Shown: positions 44,901 through 56,800, numbered from the stretch's first letter. The stretch is 64,000 bases of DNA from Capsicum annuum (GCF_002878395.1 NC_061115.1:51716700-51780699), one strand, 5' to 3'. The notes: a model not told the origin generated them from the letters alone. Program-made: numbers and translations.

Positions 44901-46100
44901 ATTAGAATGTTTGGGAACAGTTTGAATCAAGCAATTGATAATGTGAATTTTGTAGATGGACTCAAATTCAGCCTGCTGAGTTTAGTACAAATTTGTGACA
45001 AAAGCAATAAAGTAAAGTTCAGGTCAGACAAGTGCACAGTCACTAGTCTCAAGAATGGTCAAGTAAAGCTCACTGCACGGAGAATAAAAATATGTATGTT
45101 GTCGATCTGGGGTCTTGCAATCTTGGGAATATGACATGTCTAAGTGTGCAAGAGGATGTAAAATTATGGCACAAAATATCAGGACATGTGAGTTGTTCCA
45201 TGCTAAACTAGCTGGTCTCTAGGGACTTGGTTCAGGGATTACCAAATTTAAAGTTTACTTACTCCAAGGTATGTTATGCATGTGCGAAGGGTAAGAAGAC
45301 TAGGTACTTCTTCAAGCCAAAGAAGGAAGTAAGTACCTCCAAACCCTTATAACTTCTTCACATAGATCTGTGTGGACTTGTAAAGATTACACATAGAGGA
45401 GGAAAGAAATATCCTGGTGATAGTTGATGATTACTCCATATTTACATAGGCATTCTTTCTCAGGTCCAAAGAAGAAACCTTTCCAATGTTTGAAACTTTT
45501 GCTAGATCAATAAAAGTTAGATATAATAAGAAGATGGTTGGGATTATATCAGACCATGGAACAAAGCTTAAGAATTCAAGGTTCAATTATTTTTACAATG
45601 AGCTTGGAATCAATCATAATTTTTCATCTCCCAAAATACCATAACAAAATGGTGTTGTGGAGAGAAAATATGACACTAGTGGACATTGGTAGGAGCATGC
45701 TGATTGATATTGGAATAGCACACAATTTTTGGGTTAAGGCGGTTAATACAAACTGTCATGTGATCAATAGGTATCTTATTAGGTCTATTCTAAATAAGAC
45801 TCTTTATGAACTCAAGACCAAAAAACCCCAAGCTGAGCTATTTCCAGACTTTTAGATGTAAGTGCTTTATGATAAATAATGGGAAGAAAGACCTTGGAAA
45901 ATTTGATCCAAGGAGTGATGAAGGAGTTTCTGTTGCGTAATCTCTAACAAACAAGGCTTATAAAATCTACAACAAGAGAACACAGTGTGTGAAGAAAAGC
46001 ATTCATGTTGTGTTTGATGAATCTTGGAGCATCAGTGAGGGGATCTTAATGAGGATGAAGACTTAGAAAAACTCCCAATGCTCTAGAGTAATGAAGTGAA
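44901..46100 (+). pseudogene. F integrase remnant
   Basis: 44907-45134 (VNFVDGLKFSLLSLVQICDK) is the protease-integrase linker. The GAG-pre-integrase zinc-binding region follows: LWHKISGHVSCSMLN, VCYACAKGKKTRYFFKPKKE (~45155-45320). The core has LLHIDLCGLV with the first Asp and SDHGTKLKNSRFN with the second (~45545-45590), and a region corresponding to N-G-V-V-E-R-K (~45650). It ends with LGKFDPRSDEGVSVA (~45890-45935) and YNKRTQCVKKSIHVVFDES. Frames shift repeatedly. Confidence 0.75.
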
Positions 46101-46479
46101 AGTGTTGATAATACTAAATAAAAAACCAAGGGTAACACAGATAATCAGGGACCACATTTAGAATATGAAAATAAGTGCTCTTTAGAACAGTAGGAACCTG
46201 GTTCATCTCAACTTTTTATTAAAGACTCGAATCCTTACTTCAACTCAGTGGATTACCAGTCTCCTAAAGGTAACACCTCATTGGAAACTGATCCCATTAC
46301 TAGTCAGCTCATCCTTAAACATCCAGATGGAAGCACTAATCTTCATATCTTTTAGATAATTTCCTCACCCTTTTGGATTCAGGTATGCAAACCATAAATA
46401 GAGTAAGAAAGCTATGCACCCTCTTTGAATTCTCATCTCAAATTGAGCCTAAGAATGTGAAGAAAGCATTGAAATATGT

Positions 46480-47187
46480 AGATTAGATCAATACAATTCA
46501 GGAAGAGTTGTATAAGCTTGAGAGAAGCAACGTGTAGACACTAGTACCATGTCCCTAGATAGATCAGTCATAGGGACCAGGTCGGTTTATAGAAACACAG
46601 ATAATGAGCATGGTAATACAATCAGAAATAAAACTAGGTTGGTGGTACAAGGCTATAACTAGGAAGAAGATATAAATTAGGATGAAACTTTTTATCCAGT
46701 GGCTAGAATGAAGTCTATCCAGATTTTAATTACTTTTGCCTCCTACATCAAATTCAAATTATTCCAAATGGATGTTAAGAGTGCCTTTATGAATGAATTT
46801 CTCAAAGAAGAACTATATGTGGAGTATCTTCAAGGTTTTGAAGATGTTGACTTTTTGAATCATGTGTTCAAACTAGATAAAGCTTTATATGGTTTGAAGG
46901 AAGATCCTAGAGCTTGGTATGAGAGGATGTCAAAGTTCCTACTTTGCAATAGGTTCAAAAGAGGAAAGATTCACAATACACTATTCTTAAAGACAAGAGA
47001 ACGAAATTTCCTCATTGTTCAAGTTTATAGTGATGGCATCATATTTGAAGCTACAACCAGTTCCCTATGTGATGAATTTGCTAAGCTAATGAGTAGTGAG
47101 TTTGAGAAAAATATGATGGGAGAACTCAATTTTAATCTTAGGATAAAGATAAATCAATGTGAAACTGGAAATACCATATGCCAATAA
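46480..47187 (+). pseudogene. F reverse transcriptase remnant, YVDD box mutated
   Basis: The N-terminal palm is broken (46490-46690, with YPVARMKSIQILITFASYIK at the end). An open run at 46699-47187 holds FQMDVKSAFMNEFLKEELYV with the first catalytic Asp, HVFKLDKALYGLKEDPRAWY, then VQVYSDGIIFEATTSSL. The last should read Y-V-D-D-I-I-F-G: Val is Asp-free Ser and the second Asp is Gly, so the active site is destroyed. Confidence 0.85.
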
Positions 47188-47226
47188 AAGTACATCCATG
47201 AGCGCTCAAAATGTTTCATTTGAAGA

Positions 47227-47890
47227 ATGCAAAGCCTATTGACACTCCGATTGAAACTCTCTAAACTGGACTTGGATGAACCTAGTCCCTTTAACAATGA
47301 GACTGTGTACAGAGGAATCATTGGTTCATTGCTCTATCTGAGAGTTGGCAGACCTGATATTGTGTTTAGTATAGGCATGTGTGTTAGATTTAAAGAAAGT
47401 CCAAAGGAATTTTACTTGAAAGATGCAAAAAGGATTCTAAGATATCTCAAGAGAACTTCTAACCTGGTCATCTTCTATCTTGTTGGTGATAATTTTGACC
47501 TGGTTGGGTATACTAGTGTTGCCTATGTTAGGTACCTAGTTGATTGGAAGAGTACCTCACGAATGACTTACTTTCTTGGATCATTCCTAATCTTCTTGGG
47601 TACTAAAAAGCAAAATCCAGTGGCACTGTCAACTGCTGAAGCTAAATATATTGCAATAGCTTTATGTTTGTATTCTTTCAGAATATATTCCTCTATTCTG
47701 TGACAAAACAAGTGTTGTAAATATGGCCAAAAATCTAGTTCAATACAAAAGCACCAAGCATATTGACATCAGACAATATTTCCTTAGAGCAAGGGTTAAT
47801 CAAGATGGTTCTTTATAGTATTGAAGACCAAATTGTTGATATATTCACTAAGGCACTTGGTAGGGAACAATTTGAAAAAAAAATAGAATG
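47227..47890 (+). pseudogene. F RNase H remnant
   Basis: 47227-47703: YRGIIGSLLYLRVGRPDIVF, DAKRILRYLKRTSNLVIFYL (RT thumb to RNase H), DWKSTSRMTYFLGSFLIFLG and VALSTAEAKYIAIAL with the catalytic Glu. In other frames KHIDIRQYF and FTKALGREQFEK close the domain near 47885. Confidence 0.8.
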
Positions 47891-48465
47891 AGGTTGGCAT
47901 TGATGATACCAAGATTAATGCATTTTGTTCCTATTAATTCTCCCAAAATTTCTATGATTTGATGAGCTAGTGTCCATGTATGATAATATAACATATGTAT
48001 AATTTAGTCTCACATATTTTGTTGATATACACCCATGGAAATGAAGAGAAATAAGGTGGGTGAGACAACTCAAAGCTCATTGTGTTTAGAAAATCATATA
48101 GCAACCAGGTCCCCATCAGGTTGGTATCACACCCTATTGTCAAATGATAGCTTTTTAAAATCAATGGAAGGTCTGACATGTCACTCGCTCGCCTATTCTC
48201 AAAAGATACAAACCCTACTTTAAGTCCAAAAGACACACCTATCTTACTAGACACGTTACCTCATTCACACACTTTTAATAAATCAAAATGATTTTTTCCC
48301 TTCTATTTAAGCCTAATCTAATCTCTCTGTTAACCTATTTTCAAAACCTTTCTATTCATAGATTACCAGTTCCCAAACTCTTCTCTTTCTTATACTTCTC
48401 AAAATGATTATCACTCACAAAAATCATCAAAATTTCTAATTCCCCTTTATCTTCTCCATATCGAG

Positions 48466-49245
48466 ATGAACCAACATCTCTGGGAGTGGTTTTATCCTTC
48501 ATTTTCTCCCCTGATTCTACCCCTTAAACTATCGTTACCATTGTAAAATTCTTTTTACCTTCCTTTCCTAAAAATGCTAGTAAGCGTTATTCTAAAAAGG
48601 AGAAGGATTCATTATTCACGTCTCCTTCTAAGAAAAATAACAAATACACTACTTCCATCCCTGATCCTAAAATTGCTTCATCCAAAGAAAAAATCTCTAA
48701 ATAAATTCCACCACTCTCATGCCAGTCCATCCCCTCTAAGTCAATTTTAGTCTCCTCCTCAAAAGATTAATCACCTAAAAAGTTTGAGTCACCTAGTAAG
48801 TCTGGGAGTGCTTATATGGATGAGAAAAAACTCTAAGGTTACTTCCTCAAACATCTTGTCCATGAGCGAGAAAATTAGGATTCAAGGTCTAACGACATTG
48901 AGTGAAGAGCCCCCTAGAGACTCTAGTTCACCCGATTCTCTAAAATGGGATACAACTCCATCTGTGTTGTTTTCAATGAGGAAAAATGACCTTCTTGAAA
49001 GTGATGAGGATTATAACATGATGTTTCCCCCTTTACTTTACCTACCTGTCATAGGTGGAGATGATAAGGGCAACCCTGATCGAGAGGATGACATACCTTT
49101 TTCATGGAGAACGTCTAAAAGAAGTGAGGTGAAGATTGCTAAAGTACCACATAAACTAGCGAATACTCAGAGGACTAGTTTGAGTTCATTAAAATTAATG
49201 GTAGATATTTTGGTGGCTAAAAAAAATAATATTGATCTTAGGTAA
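48466..49245 (+). pseudogene. F env-like ORF, left part
   Basis: After pol, a Ser/Lys/Pro-rich coding tract begins around 48466 (frames broken) and opens at 48784-49245. It includes LSEEPPRDSSSPDSLKWDTT, LFSMRKNDLLESDEDYNMMF and REDDIPFSWRTSKRSE. SIRE elements carry such an ORF after pol; its function is unknown. No signal peptide or membrane segment is evident. The stretch 47891-48465 before it is non-coding as far as I can tell. Confidence 0.5.
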
Positions 49246-49249
49246 ATTT

Positions 49250-50780
49250 ATGCACCTTAGTGTTATTATCTATGCTAGTTTACCATTATTTTGAGGACTT
49301 CTTGTGATACTTTTGAGCGGTTAATTGTATAATTAAGCATATAAGTTTTAAAATACTTTATTGAACCATTTAAGGTGTGTTGGAAATAAGTTTGGAATCA
49401 ATTTTCTCACTTAGATTTTAGATGAGGAAACTTGTCTTACTAGCTTAAGCTATGTGTTGTTCTAGTTCTTCTTGATGGATTCTAGTATGCATAATGAGTT
49501 ACTAAGGTTATGATTGTGTAATTATGAGTGGGATAAATTTTTTGGGTTTTATGGTTCAATTGAAATAAACCAAGATACAAAACACTAAGTTAAGGATCGA
49601 AAGGACAAAACTAGTATTCTAAGCTTAAGTTACTAGTTCATCGTCTTGAATTTTTTGTTGTATTGAGCTCTAATTCTTGGTGTTTAATGATATAGGATGC
49701 TTTGTGAGTTGATAATTATGATATATTTATGATAAAAAAAAATATGTAAATCAATTGGAAACAACATCCCAAGGCTTAGAAGGGATGGACAAACACTTGG
49801 GACAAGATTTTACCAAAAATGGACCTTTTGGAATCATTGGCGTGCCATGGACCTTAGGCACCACGTTAGGACCATGAAATTCCCTTGGAGTATTCCTAAA
49901 TTATCAATTACAGTATATTTATGTGATTATGTCGTTCCATGGACACTATACACCGCAGTAAGTGTGTGGCACGAACCTAAGTCAAAAATGGCAACTTTGG
50001 TCCAAGTATAAATAGGATACTTAGTTGTTATGTTTCACACCTTGGACGACCTTGGGAATTGGAGATAGGTGCGAAAACAATTCAAATAGGGTTTTTATTC
50101 CATTACTTTGGCTTTTATGTATTTTAACATGTATTCATCTATTGTGATTATAGTTACATCAATGAGTGGCTAAACACTCTTTTATGGGGTTAAGGCCAAA
50201 AACATGAGTATTATTGTGGTGAATTAAATTGGTTTGTTTTTTTTATCATATTTATTTGATTATTTATCCTTTTATCACTATTTAAAGGATTTGCGACCCT
50301 TATAATACATGCATAATCATCTTCTGAACTTGGAAGGATGAATAAGTGGATAGAACGTCAGATAGATAGAATAGAATTATAATCTTCTAATTAAATGCAG
50401 TTATAATTTGAATGTACGATAAGAATATACATATGTGATATATTTGGTTCAAGTACGATATGAAATATGAACATATTTGACTTATTTCTCACATCCCCAC
50501 TCAACGATGTAGTTGTGGGGCTAAGTTATATAATTGATTAGAAGTTCAAAAGGCCATAGTCATAGTGTAGACCCCATGAACTAAAACCAAGATAATTAAC
50601 CTAATCTATGAAGTTCTATAATGTAGTATGATTTTTCATAGTGCTTTAACCCTGATTTCACTCCATTGTTGTTCAAAAACCTTTAATTTCCCGCATTGTT
50701 AAGTCCACTCTCAAATAATCTTATGGTTATGATATCATTGAGTTAATCTTGATAGTTGGCTAGTCTGGGATAGCTGTTAA
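49250..50780 (+). mobile_element. J: probable solo LTR inside F's env-like ORF
   Basis: About 1.5 kb with no ORF, separating two parts of what looks like one env-like gene. It has the LTR promoter layout seen elsewhere here: CCATGG-centred words at 49845 and 49938 (93 nt apart), 'gtgtggcacgaacc' at ~49964, then TATAAATAG at 50007-50015 and a T-rich downstream part. I could not fix its ends or a target duplication; coordinates are approximate. Confidence 0.45.
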
Positions 50781-50889
50781 CATAGGAATCTGAGGGGTCA
50801 ATATTTGTCTTTTAAAGGCTATTTTACTACTTAGTGGACCACATATAGTTGCATGTGCACTTGAGCGCAACAAATATAATTAAAAGAAG

Positions 50890-52370
50890 GAGTTTGAAAA
50901 AAAGAGTGGTTATAGTTAAAGTACCAGTTTAATAGGCTGTAACTATTGATGAATTTTAAGAGAAGATTGAGAGTGAGGTTGATAATAGTGATGATAGTTA
51001 TTTTGACAGTATGTTTGGAATGATTATGAAGATGATATTGACTTTGATATTTAGAGAAGTATGGCTGCCAAAAGAGCCAAGGCCAAAGGGAGTGTTGTTA
51101 TTTCCCCCAAGAAGGGAAAATCAAAAGTTTTCCTGACTAAAAAGCCTATGCCCACCAGCATAGGTAAAAGAAAAATAGAAGAGAAATCAAGCACCGAGGG
51201 ACCAAGTCCCATTTCAAAATTAGTCAAGACCTCAGAAGCTCCTGGGCCTCAAAAAAAGGAAGTGGTCCCTTTGGCAGAGCTTCAACCTCTAAAGAAAAGG
51301 AGAAAGGGTTGACAAGATATGAAAAATTGGAGATTCTAAAGCATCAAGAGGTCTTAAGAGGTTGAGTTTTTGACCGTGAAGTTGCTGCTATGCCAGGAAT
51401 GGCTGATTTGATTGAGTGAGTAATGTTTTAGAGTTGGGAACACCTCTTTGAGCCCCTAATTCCCACTCTGTATGAGAAAGAAGTCAAGATGTTTTATCAT
51501 AATCTCACTTCTTCTGACAATGCTTTGTATCTAACTAGTCAAGTCAATTGGGTGAACATTGCTTTAGATAAATAGCTACTGTTTGAAGTTTTGGGTATGC
51601 CCACCTAATGGACTAGGTCCCTTGGACATGAAAAAGGTTTTGATAAATTTTTCAAAATATGTAGGAAGTTGGATGACATGAATATAAAAAATGTGAGTAA
51701 AAAGGGTTTCAAGGCAGAATTCCAGCTTCTTTTTAAACTAGTTAATAGGGCATTTCTTCCATAGACAGAGAAGAGAACAACAGTAACATGTCCCGAACTG
51801 TTCCTTGTGGAAACCCTGTCTAAGTTTCAAAAATTAAATATCCCAGCCATTATCATTGAGCATATGAATAAGGTACTGATGGCCAAATATGGAAAACATG
51901 GATTGACTTATAGATTTTGGTTGAATAAAATCTTTTCACACTTCAATGTGGAGTGTGGACCTGGGAAAATAGGTTCTTTGAATCAAGTGTTCAATGTGAC
52001 AGCCTTGGAGGATAACGAGTGCATTCCAAGGAAGAGCGGGGCAAAGTTAAAATCCATAGTTGTTGATTTGCTTGATGTGAAACCAGGTTGAGGGAAAAGT
52101 TAGATGGAATAACTTCCAATGTGGCAAGAAAGGATATTGAGATTGTGGCTTTAATGACATACACTATAAAATTAAATGATAAGGGTCCAAATTAGATAGA
52201 GAACCTACATGCTGAAAATGAAATATTGTGTGATAAAGTGCAAAAATTGGAAGCAAAATTTGAGGATTTGACTCAACAACTTCTAAGAAATCACGTTGCT
52301 AAGAATGAAAGAATGACTATGGTTCTCTGTCAGCTGCCCCATACCCCATTCGGTCATTCAGTCTGAGTGT
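50890..52370 (+). pseudogene. F env-like ORF, right part
   Basis: Starts in acidic phrases (DEF, EKIESEVDNSDDSYFDSMFG). It then shows a basic, nuclear-localisation-like region MAAKRAKAKGSVVISPKKGK (51061-51312, ending KKRRKG). A conserved core follows (MADLIE, SWEHLFEPLIPTLYEKEVKM, FYHNLTSSDNALYLTSQVN, ~51390-51550), then 51807-52091 with FQKLNIPAIIIEHMNKVLMA and NKIFSHFNVECGPGKIG. It ends in a coiled-coil-like segment (NLHAENEILCDKVQKLEAKF, ~52205-52260) and LPHTPFGHSV before a stop at ~52363. It recalls the 'plant transposon protein' ORF3 of Athila elements. Non-functional because of stops. Confidence 0.6.
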
Positions 52371-52844
52371 CTCCCAACCTGGTTCTTGATATATGTCCCT
52401 AGTTCTTTAAGCAATTTTCTTTTGATTTCTATTGTCCTAGCACTGCCTGTTTTTGGTTATTAATGCCACTATTTTTGAATATTGTATGATACTTTCCAAT
52501 ACGATTAATGAATAAATATTCTTTATGCTATTTTCTCTCTTACATTTTATTATTTGTCTTGCTCATGTCAGTGTAGTCTTAATGGTCATGCGTCAAAATA
52601 TGTCCTTATCCTTACTTGGTTTACTATTTTGTCACTTTGTTGATTCCAAAAGAGGGAAGAAGAGGTAGTGTGTGTAGTGTATGGATTGAAACAGAAACTA
52701 GGCCCTCAAACTCAAGGGGAAAAGTAAAACATCGAGGTGCCAATAGGTAGGGGAAATGTATAGGAATGGTATCAGTGACAGGGGGAACAAATTATGAATG
52801 CTTAAGGCTAAGTATGAGTTTGTCATCATCAAAAAGAGGGAAAC
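52371..52844 (+). other. F 3' untranslated region with polypurine tract
   Basis: Non-coding; ends with AAAAAGAGGGAAAC (52831-52844) immediately before the LTR. Confidence 0.7.
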
Positions 52845-53635
52845 TGTTAAGTCCTTAGTTTTCGTGATTGATAAAATTATCACTTGGGAACTGGTTCCTA
52901 AAGATTTATGATGATAAAGATAGAATGAATCAGGGACCTAATTGAACGAATTCACGTCTCTTTCAGTGGTCAGCGGTATAGCTGGACAAATGTATAAATC
53001 TGTAGAAAAGTTAGTGGGAAGGTTGATACACTTTTTTCCAAACCAATGAGATTCATCATAGGTTTTATTACCTCTTATATATGCTCATTTCAACAATAAG
53101 AAAACCTAAGCTTCCATAATCTTACAATAAAATTCTCTTAAAGCTCTTAGAATCAAAGCCTCACTCATAACTAGTGACCTGCTTGCTCGTGTATTGTATC
53201 TCAAGTTCTTATTGTAATTGAATCTTTATTTTATGGTTGTAAACGTTGCCTACTCATCTTTTTTTTCATTAGTTGGTGCCTTTTTATCCAGTTCTTATCC
53301 TCAAAGATATCATCTACACCTAGGTGACTTAAAAGCTAGAGTTAGCTTGTTGATTCAGTTAGAGAGGTAGCTGGGTCATTGTGCAATAGAGTTATTGCAC
53401 TAATTTTTATTGTAGTAGAGTTATTACAAGACAAAGAAGGATTAGGATTTTTAATATTTGAAGTCATGGAGTCTGTATTCAAGGTTGCATGAATATTAGT
53501 GGAGCTTTGAAAATCCTGGAGGTAGGTTGTCATTTTTTTTCCCTTGAGCAAGGTGTTTCCAATTGTGTCCACTATTAATTTACATGTTGTATTATTTATT
53601 TTCTTTCTGTATAAGCGTGTTTAGTACCAGGTTTC
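52845..53635 (+). repeat. F 3' LTR (right end approximate)
   Basis: TGTTAAGTCC at 52845 is a typical SIRE-type LTR start beside the polypurine tract. There is a 'ctcttatatatgc' TATA-like site at ~53071 and inverted words around 'gagttattgcac' (53390-53440). The end at 53635 (ggtttca) is a guess because the 5' LTR is not in the window. Confidence 0.6.
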
Positions 53636-54089
53636 AAAGTTGGAGGGGAACTCGTCTATTTCTTCTCTACTAATCCAAATCCTATTAGAATCGTCGCTCG
53701 TTGACCAGTTTGTGTAGCTGCCAAATTTTGTGAGGACAATGATTATTTATTACAAGTTTGATTGCATGAGATGACCCTACACATTATCAATTTCATTAGT
53801 AATCATAAAGAATAAATACTTATATACCATCATTTACGTAAAAACTATCAGCACACAGGAAAAATAAAACAACGACAATAATTCGTAGCTCTACCTTAGA
53901 CGTGAGTTAGAGAGGCTATTTACACAGGAAAATGATCATATTTATTTATTATAGTCTACTAAAAAAAATTAAAATGGTTCGTTAACTAGATAAATCTAAA
54001 ACCACTAATGTAGAGAATATGCACAAAACATTAAGATGGCCATAAAGGAAGAACAGTGAGAAGATACTAACAATGGAGAAATATATCCT
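53636..54089. other. Unassigned non-coding sequence
   Basis: No ORF, no LTR signature and no recognised repeat. It may include the true end of LTR F. Confidence 0.5.
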
Positions 54090-54640
54090 CATTTTGTATC
54101 ATGTATACAAAGATATAACATGACTGATACATATGCAACCAAATAGTATAAATTCATAGACACAAAATGTATTTGAATCATAAAGTGTCTGATACAAATA
54201 TTTTTGGATCATGTATACAAAGATACAAATTTGCAGTTACAAATTACATTCACAAATGCAAATGTATTTCAATGATACAAAGTCACCAATACAAATACAT
54301 TTGGACCAATTGTACAAAGATACAAATTCCTAGATACAATATGCATTTTCAATCATACAAAGTAACTGGTATAAATATTCAAATATGTGATATAAAATAT
54401 ATTTCAATTGCATAAATTCACTAATACAAATATGTTTCAATTGTATAAATGCACTGATACCAATATACAATTGCATAATTCGGATTATATGATTTGGAAT
54501 GCATACAAATTCACTAATACAACAAAAAAGAAATTTATACATTGATACAAATTTAGCTTATGTTGGATACAAATGTTAAATGAAACTAAACAATCTGATA
54601 CAAATTTACAAAAATGAAAACTACAAAGTATATGTATAAA
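54090..54640. repeat. Imperfect repeats of 'gatacaaa' phrases
   Basis: The phrases 'atcatgtatacaaagata' (54103, 54209) and 'ttcaatNatacaaagtNac' (54267, 54348, with variants at 54403 and 54438) recur irregularly. AT-rich, non-coding. Possibly the subterminal part of a DNA transposon; not shown. Confidence 0.6.
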
Positions 54641-54649
54641 GAAAGACAA

Positions 54650-54790
54650 AATTGAAATTGAAGAAATTAGATGAAATTGAATGAAGCGTGAAAAAGGAAT
54701 ATAAGGAAACAATAGAAATAGAGGAGAAAACAGGGAGAGGAAAGCGAGAAAGGGGGAAAAAGGGGAGGAAAGTGGAGAACGAGAAAGTTT
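54650..54790. repeat. Purine-rich tract on the plus strand
   Basis: About 140 bases almost entirely A and G, densest at 54716-54787. The pyrimidine strand gives a 110-codon hydrophobic open frame (54817-54485), which I regard as a by-product of composition. Confidence 0.75.
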
Positions 54791-55380
54791 ATAAACCCTT
54801 AAGTACAGTTGTGACATGTGTTAGGTAATTCTTTTAAACTATAGCTAAACTTGTCAATCGGGCCGATCAGGCTAAATCCAGCACCAACCCAATTTTTGTT
54901 TACCGATATCGAGTTCGGTTGGTCTAGTTGCCCCACATTATGGGACATTCCTTTTTGGTCCCAACACTAATATAATTATTGATGGCCCAACATCGGGCCG
55001 ATTTAGTGTTTGGTCGATGTAACCGGTCCTAAATCGAGTTCGATTTTGATTAATGGGCTGGTTATCGGTTCACATATAAAAAATGGCTTAATTCAAATTT
55101 TCATGTTTTTTATTAATATATACATTCAATATATACTATTTATAATGCTAGTTTAAGGCGTATATACACATATATTCAATAATTGATCAGGAATTAGTTA
55201 GGACAACTTAGTTTATTGTTTTAATTTCTATTTATGTAATTTTATCAATTTAAGATTTTAAGTTTGTATATTTTTAAATTTCAGTTATGTAATGTTATAA
55301 GTTTAAGATATAAGCATGTAACGTTCACATTATACAAGATTGTTTTATTTAATTTGAATTTAAAAGTTGAAAATATACAC
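54791..55380. other. Unassigned sequence with GGGCCGAT words
   Basis: 54845-55075 is richer in GC than its surroundings, with 'gggccgatc', 'cgggccgat', 'gggctggttatcggttc' and partial inverted copies such as 'gttcggttgg'. Such words occur at the ends of some plant hAT-type transposons, but no transposase or clear terminal repeat is visible. After 55080 it is AT-rich. Confidence 0.4.
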
Positions 55381-56400
55381 ACTTATATGCGTTCGATATA
55401 CTACTTAAATACTAGTTTAAACAATATACATACAACATATATACATTACATATTATACTATTTTTGAAAATATCTACACATATATACATACAATATATAC
55501 TACTTAAAATACTATTTCTACAACATATATCAGTTACATATTATACTACTTTAAGAAACATACACACATATAAATATATAACATATTTACTACTTTAAAC
55601 AATGTACACACAACATATATATATATTACATATTAAAATACTTTTGAAAATATAACATATAAAATATATTCATTACATATTATACAACTTTTGAAAATAT
55701 ACATACAATATATACTACTTAAAATAGTACTTTAGTCAATATACATACAATATATATAAATTATATATTATACTACTTTAGAAAACATAGACACACATAT
55801 ACATCAATTTATATAAATTATACATTATAATACTTTAGAAAACATACACACACATGTACATTCAATATAAATTACTTAAAATACTACTTGAAATAATATA
55901 CATACAACATATATACATTACATATTATACTACTTTTGAAAATATAGATACAATATATACTACTTAAAATACTACTTTAATCAATATGCATACAATATAT
56001 ATACACTACATATTATTCTACTTTAGAAAACATACACACATATATGCATTCAATATATACTACTTAAAATACAACTTGAAATAATGTATATACAACATAT
56101 ATATATATATATATATTACATATTATACTACTTTAAAAAATATATACGTGTATATACATACAATATACTACTTTAGAAAACATACACGTATATATACATA
56201 CAATATATACTACTTAAAATACTACTTAAAATACTACTTTAAATAATATATATTACATATTATACTGCTTTAATGTATATACATGTGTATATACATGCAA
56301 TATATACTACTTTGGAAAATATACACACATATATACATACAATATATGCTACTTAATTTAATAATACTTAAATATATATTCAAATATTAACATACACTAC
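55381..56400. repeat. AT-rich minisatellite, ~90-nt irregular period
   Basis: The phrase 'ttacatattatactacttt' or close variants starts near 55444, 55533, 55622, 55671, 55755, 55819, 55915, 56004, 56115 and 56250. Between copies are 'atatacatacaatatatac' and 'tacttaaaatactact'. Steps range from 49 to 135 nt, with several at 84-96. It contains short (TA)n runs at 56098-56115. Non-coding. Confidence 0.75.
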
Positions 56401-56800
56401 TTAAAAGCTAAACTTATATAGAATTTTATACGTAAATACTAGTAGTTAAGTAATATTCGCTAACATTATTTTTCTTTGTATCTATATATTTTTGTTATGT
56501 TTATGCAAAGTTTTATAGTAATATATTAAAAGCATTTGATTCATATTAGATATTCAATTTAAGTAGAAAAAATATGTAAAGAGTGAATGAAATCTTGTAT
56601 TTGATTGATTGCAAAATGATTCAAAATGTATAAGTTACAATATTGCAATTACATCTCAATTAAATTGAAACATAAAAAATTAAATAGATTAAATGATTAA
56701 TTTAAATTTTAAAATGTTTACATCATTTTTTTCAAATCATTCATATTAATAATAACGGGAATTGCCTAAGAACTTTCAAAATCAATGGGGCCAAAGCCAT
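56401..56800. other. Unassigned AT-rich sequence
   Basis: No ORF, tandem array or element signature seen. Confidence 0.5.

Larger units (their letters stand above)
43920..53635 (+). mobile_element. F: SIRE-type Ty1/copia element with env-like ORF, 5' part missing
   Basis: Gag end, PR, integrase, RT, RNase H in that order (integrase before RT is diagnostic for copia), then an env-like ORF, polypurine tract and 3' LTR. Protein phrases and the additional ORF after pol fit the Sirevirus (SIRE) lineage. Its left part is cut by E. J interrupts the env-like ORF. Everything coding is broken. Confidence 0.8.

Noticed and set aside
54485..54817. 110-codon minus-strand frame that looks like a membrane protein
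   Set aside because: It reads the pyrimidine strand of the purine tract (Ser/Leu/Phe runs), with no homologous phrase or flanking gene signals.
55381..56400. Centromeric or telomeric satellite
   Set aside because: Only about 1 kb, irregular period, no telomere-like TTTAGGG units; flanked by ordinary elements.
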